This document shows, in pieces, positions 5,367 to 7,380 of a DNA stretch of 7,380 nucleotides. The notes beneath the pieces are model-generated. The model had not been told where the DNA came from. It saw only the letters and a program-made list of their open reading frames with translations, and did not search any database. Positions within the stretch are counted from its first letter, which is position 1. Every line of letters begins with the position of its first letter. This stretch comes from MKRK01 sp001896915 (GTDB taxonomy: Bacteria > Bacillota > Clostridia > Oscillospirales > Acutalibacteraceae): the NCBI GenBank assembly GCA_937973935.1, contig CALJJF010000012.1, positions 1-7,380 on the forward strand. The letters run 5' to 3'. The translations under genes were made by a program, and so were the position numbers.

Positions 5367-7380
5367 ATGGAGATCAGTAACAAACGCAGAATTCTCAGTA
5401 TTATTATCGCTTTAGCGGTAATAGTCACAGTCACACTAACGGCAATACCACTAACGGCATCGGCAAACAACACCACTTACTATGTGGACTCGACAAATGG
5501 CAACGACACAAACAGCGGCACCAGTCCAGGCAGTGCATGGCAAACACTCAACAAAGTCAACTCCACCACCTTCGGCCCGGGAGACACAATTTTATTTAAG
5601 AGAGATTGTACCTGGGTAGGCACCCTATATCCCAAAGGCTCCGGCTCTGCGGACGGACGTATCACCATTGATGCGTATGGCACCGGGAACCTTCCGCTCA
5701 TCAACGGAAACGAAGCATATTACACAGCGAGCAATCCTATTGATGCGGCGGTTTATCTCAACAACCAAAGCTACATTACCATCCGGAACCTGGAGGTCAT
5801 CAACGACTCCCGCGTGCTGGCAGATCGCGGCGGTATTCACGTGGATGCAACCTCAACTGCATGTACCGATATAACCATTGAGTATACCAAAATACATAAT
5901 ATTGCCGGTAACGGCGATGACAGCGACCATGGCGCCATCGGAGCGTTGGAGATCAGACCGAGAGGCTATAAGGTCATGTCCAATGTTCTCATCCAGTATA
6001 ACGAAATTTATACCACAGGCAGCACAGGCATTTATGCCAGCGCGGGGAGCAATGGCACCACACCCACCAACATGATCATTCGTAACAACTATCTGCACGA
6101 CATTGGCGGAGACGGTATTCTTGTAATCGACTGTGAAGCGCCCCTGGTGGAATACAATGTAGTCGCAGGCTCACACATTCGCTCGTCTCAGTATTGTGCC
6201 GCAATCTGGCCTTTTAACTGTGATAATGCAGTCATTCAGTACAACGAAGCCTATGACACACGCACCACCATTGATGGTCAGGGCTTTGACAGTGACTATC
6301 AATGCACCAATTCTTTGTTCCAATACAACTATGCCCATGACAATCAGGGCGGTTTCTTCCTTATTTGCTGCGAGCCCACCACATGGAGCGGCGGCACATC
6401 ATGGAACAGCGGCACTATCATTCGTTACAATATTTCGCAAAACAATGCAAATGCACAATTCAGCCTCGTGACGAAAATTACCAATACGACCATCTACAAC
6501 AACACCATCTACGTTCCCTATGCATCCAGTGCGCACATCGTAACCCAATACAGCAGAAACGGAGTGTATCCGGACGGAACAAAATTCTACAACAACATCA
6601 TTTATAATTTAGGCTATGGGGAATATAACATGGCCAACTGTACCAACACGGAGTGGGATTATAACCTGTTCTTCGGTAACCACCCATCCACCGAACCGGC
6701 AGATCCCCATAAGCTTACCTCTGATCCGCAATTTGTCAGCGGTGGCAGTGCCGGTGTGGGTAGAAACACCTGCGACGGCTATCGTCTGAACAGCGGATCA
6801 CCCGCCATCGGATCAGGCAGATTGATGGCAAATAACGGCGGTTTGGATTTCTTCGGCAACGCCGTATCTTCCTCAGCGGTACCAAACCGGGGTGCTTATA
6901 ACGGCGCCGGGATATCAGGCACAACTACAACTTATCCAACGACACAGTACATAACGGTCGATCCTCTGGAAACATCCTCACCTTATGACCAATGGGGTGT
7001 GGGACCAAAAACAATCCTTGAATTAAGTACCCAACAGTATAATGCTGCATCGGGCAGCACCAGATCCATGAAGGTGTCCTTTACACCTACAAGTACCGGC
7101 ACTGCTCAAATGCACACAGGCAGCAGTACTATCATCAATAACATTAAAACTGCTTCCACTACTTTGTATCCGCAGGGTATGCGCATGTGGATGAACTTTA
7201 CACAAGGCACTGCTTCTAAATTCAAAGGATCCATCACCCTGTTCTCCTCCTACAGTGCACCAGGCATTGGAACGGCTGTCAACTGTGCAAAGGTAGCACC
7301 GGACGCAAACGGATGGGTCACTTTGTATTTTGGAAATTTTGGCGGCAGCAAGAAATTCACCCAGCTGACCGATGCAGAAC
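5367..7380 (+). CDS. Secreted right-handed parallel beta-helix repeat protein (C-terminus beyond window)
   Basis: 671 codons are open from ATG 5367 to the window edge, with RBS GGAGGGG (5355-5361) five nt upstream. Residues 1-33 form a classical signal peptide: basic SNKRR, a hydrophobic core, then a signal peptidase I site at TASA|NN, so the protein is exported; no lipobox is seen. The mature N-terminus YYVDSTNGNDTNSGTSPG, with later PGDTILFKRDCTW, is the usual entry to pectate-lyase-like beta-helices. About ten coils follow (residues about 100-450), each with an xxIxxNxI/Y ladder, such as YITIRNLEVIND, MIIRNNYLHDI, AVIQYNEAYDT, TIIRYNISQNN and KFYNNIIYNLG. SDPQFVSG and YRLNSGSPAIGSG mark the end of the helix (about residue 510). 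A Thr-rich linker (about 512-528) leads to a beta-rich domain that resembles a carbohydrate-binding jelly roll. Polysaccharide binding or cleavage is likely, but the substrate and catalytic residues cannot be named, and the C-terminus, where an anchor or dockerin might be, is not visible. Confidence 0.9.
   Translation, partial: MEISNKRRILSIIIALAVIVTVTLTAIPLTASANNTTYYVDSTNGNDTNSGTSPGSAWQTLNKVNSTTFGPGDTILFKRDCTWVGTLYPKGSGSADGRITIDAYGTGNLPLINGNEAYYTASNPIDAAVYLNNQSYITIRNLEVINDSRVLADRGGIHVDATSTACTDITIEYTKIHNIAGNGDDSDHGAIGALEIRPRGYKVMSNVLIQYNEIYTTGSTGIYASAGSNGTTPTNMIIRNNYLHDIGGDGILVIDCEAPLVEYNVVAGSHIRSSQYCAAIWPFNCDNAVIQYNEAYDTRTTIDGQGFDSDYQCTNSLFQYNYAHDNQGGFFLICCEPTTWSGGTSWNSGTIIRYNISQNNANAQFSLVTKITNTTIYNNTIYVPYASSAHIVTQYSRNGVYPDGTKFYNNIIYNLGYGEYNMANCTNTEWDYNLFFGNHPSTEPADPHKLTSDPQFVSGGSAGVGRNTCDGYRLNSGSPAIGSGRLMANNGGLDFFGNAVSSSAVPNRGAYNGAGISGTTTTYPTTQYITVDPLETSSPYDQWGVGPKTILELSTQQYNAASGSTRSMKVSFTPTSTGTAQMHTGSSTIINNIKTASTTLYPQGMRMWMNFTQGTASKFKGSITLFSSYSAPGIGTAVNCAKVAPDANGWVTLYFGNFGGSKKFTQLTDAE

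Noticed and set aside
5183..5476. Minus-strand 97-codon open frame over the start of the beta-helix gene
   Set aside because: It overlaps the signal peptide region and an AT-rich promoter gap, has no RBS, and gives Ile/Phe-rich low-complexity protein; it is a shadow frame.
6365..6607. Plus-strand open frames inside the beta-helix gene
   Set aside because: They are out-of-frame shadows of the continuous 671-codon reading frame, with His/Gln-rich sequence and no RBS.
1..7380. CRISPR array, tRNA or rRNA genes, insertion sequences
   Set aside because: No regularly spaced repeats, cloverleaf-like T-loop sequences, rRNA segments or transposase motifs were found on either strand by reading.

Overview
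The window looks like chromosomal DNA from an anaerobic Bacillota, most likely a clostridial lineage such as Oscillospiraceae/Lachnospiraceae-like gut or sediment bacteria. The basis is moderate GC in genes with very AT-rich intergenic DNA, sigma-A type promoters, strong GGAGG ribosome binding sites, a clostridial-type membrane pyrophosphatase, and a large secreted beta-helix protein with a Gram-positive style signal peptide. The lineage is an inference; no rRNA or other marker is present.

Layout. Positions 1-785 (minus strand) hold the N-terminal 261 residues of a membrane-bound ion-pumping pyrophosphatase (hppA), cut by the window edge, with a clear promoter and RBS. Upstream of it on the same strand, 937-1572 encodes an intact type A chloramphenicol acetyltransferase-like enzyme. 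The AT-rich gap 1573-1855 has no gene but holds an 11-bp inverted repeat. A plus-strand unit follows: a consensus promoter at 1856-1884, a structured 146-nt leader, pyrG (CTP synthase, 2037-3638), hisH (3710-4315) and hisF (4337-5098), ending in a textbook intrinsic terminator at 5102-5129. After another AT-rich gap with its own promoter, 5367-7380 encodes the first 671 residues of a secreted right-handed parallel beta-helix protein with a C-terminal accessory domain, running off the right edge.

How the genes fit together. PyrG and HisH both carry class I (Cys-His-Glu) glutamine amidotransferase modules. HisH passes ammonia to HisF to make imidazole glycerol phosphate and AICAR, linking histidine and purine synthesis; PyrG uses glutamine to make CTP. 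The pyrG-hisH-hisF unit is therefore glutamine-fed nucleotide/histidine metabolism, although the other his genes are absent. The pyrophosphatase recovers energy from the PPi that biosynthesis releases.

Most of the protein-coding content is ordinary. The least explained signals are RNA-level: a predicted multibranched fold (long-range stem, GCAA-capped hairpin, 13-bp hairpin) in the pyrG leader that I cannot match to a known riboswitch class, and a possible H-type pseudoknot between pyrG and hisH, next to an A-rich slippery site in a configuration where a -1 shift would fuse PyrG to HisH. Both were found by eye and are untested.
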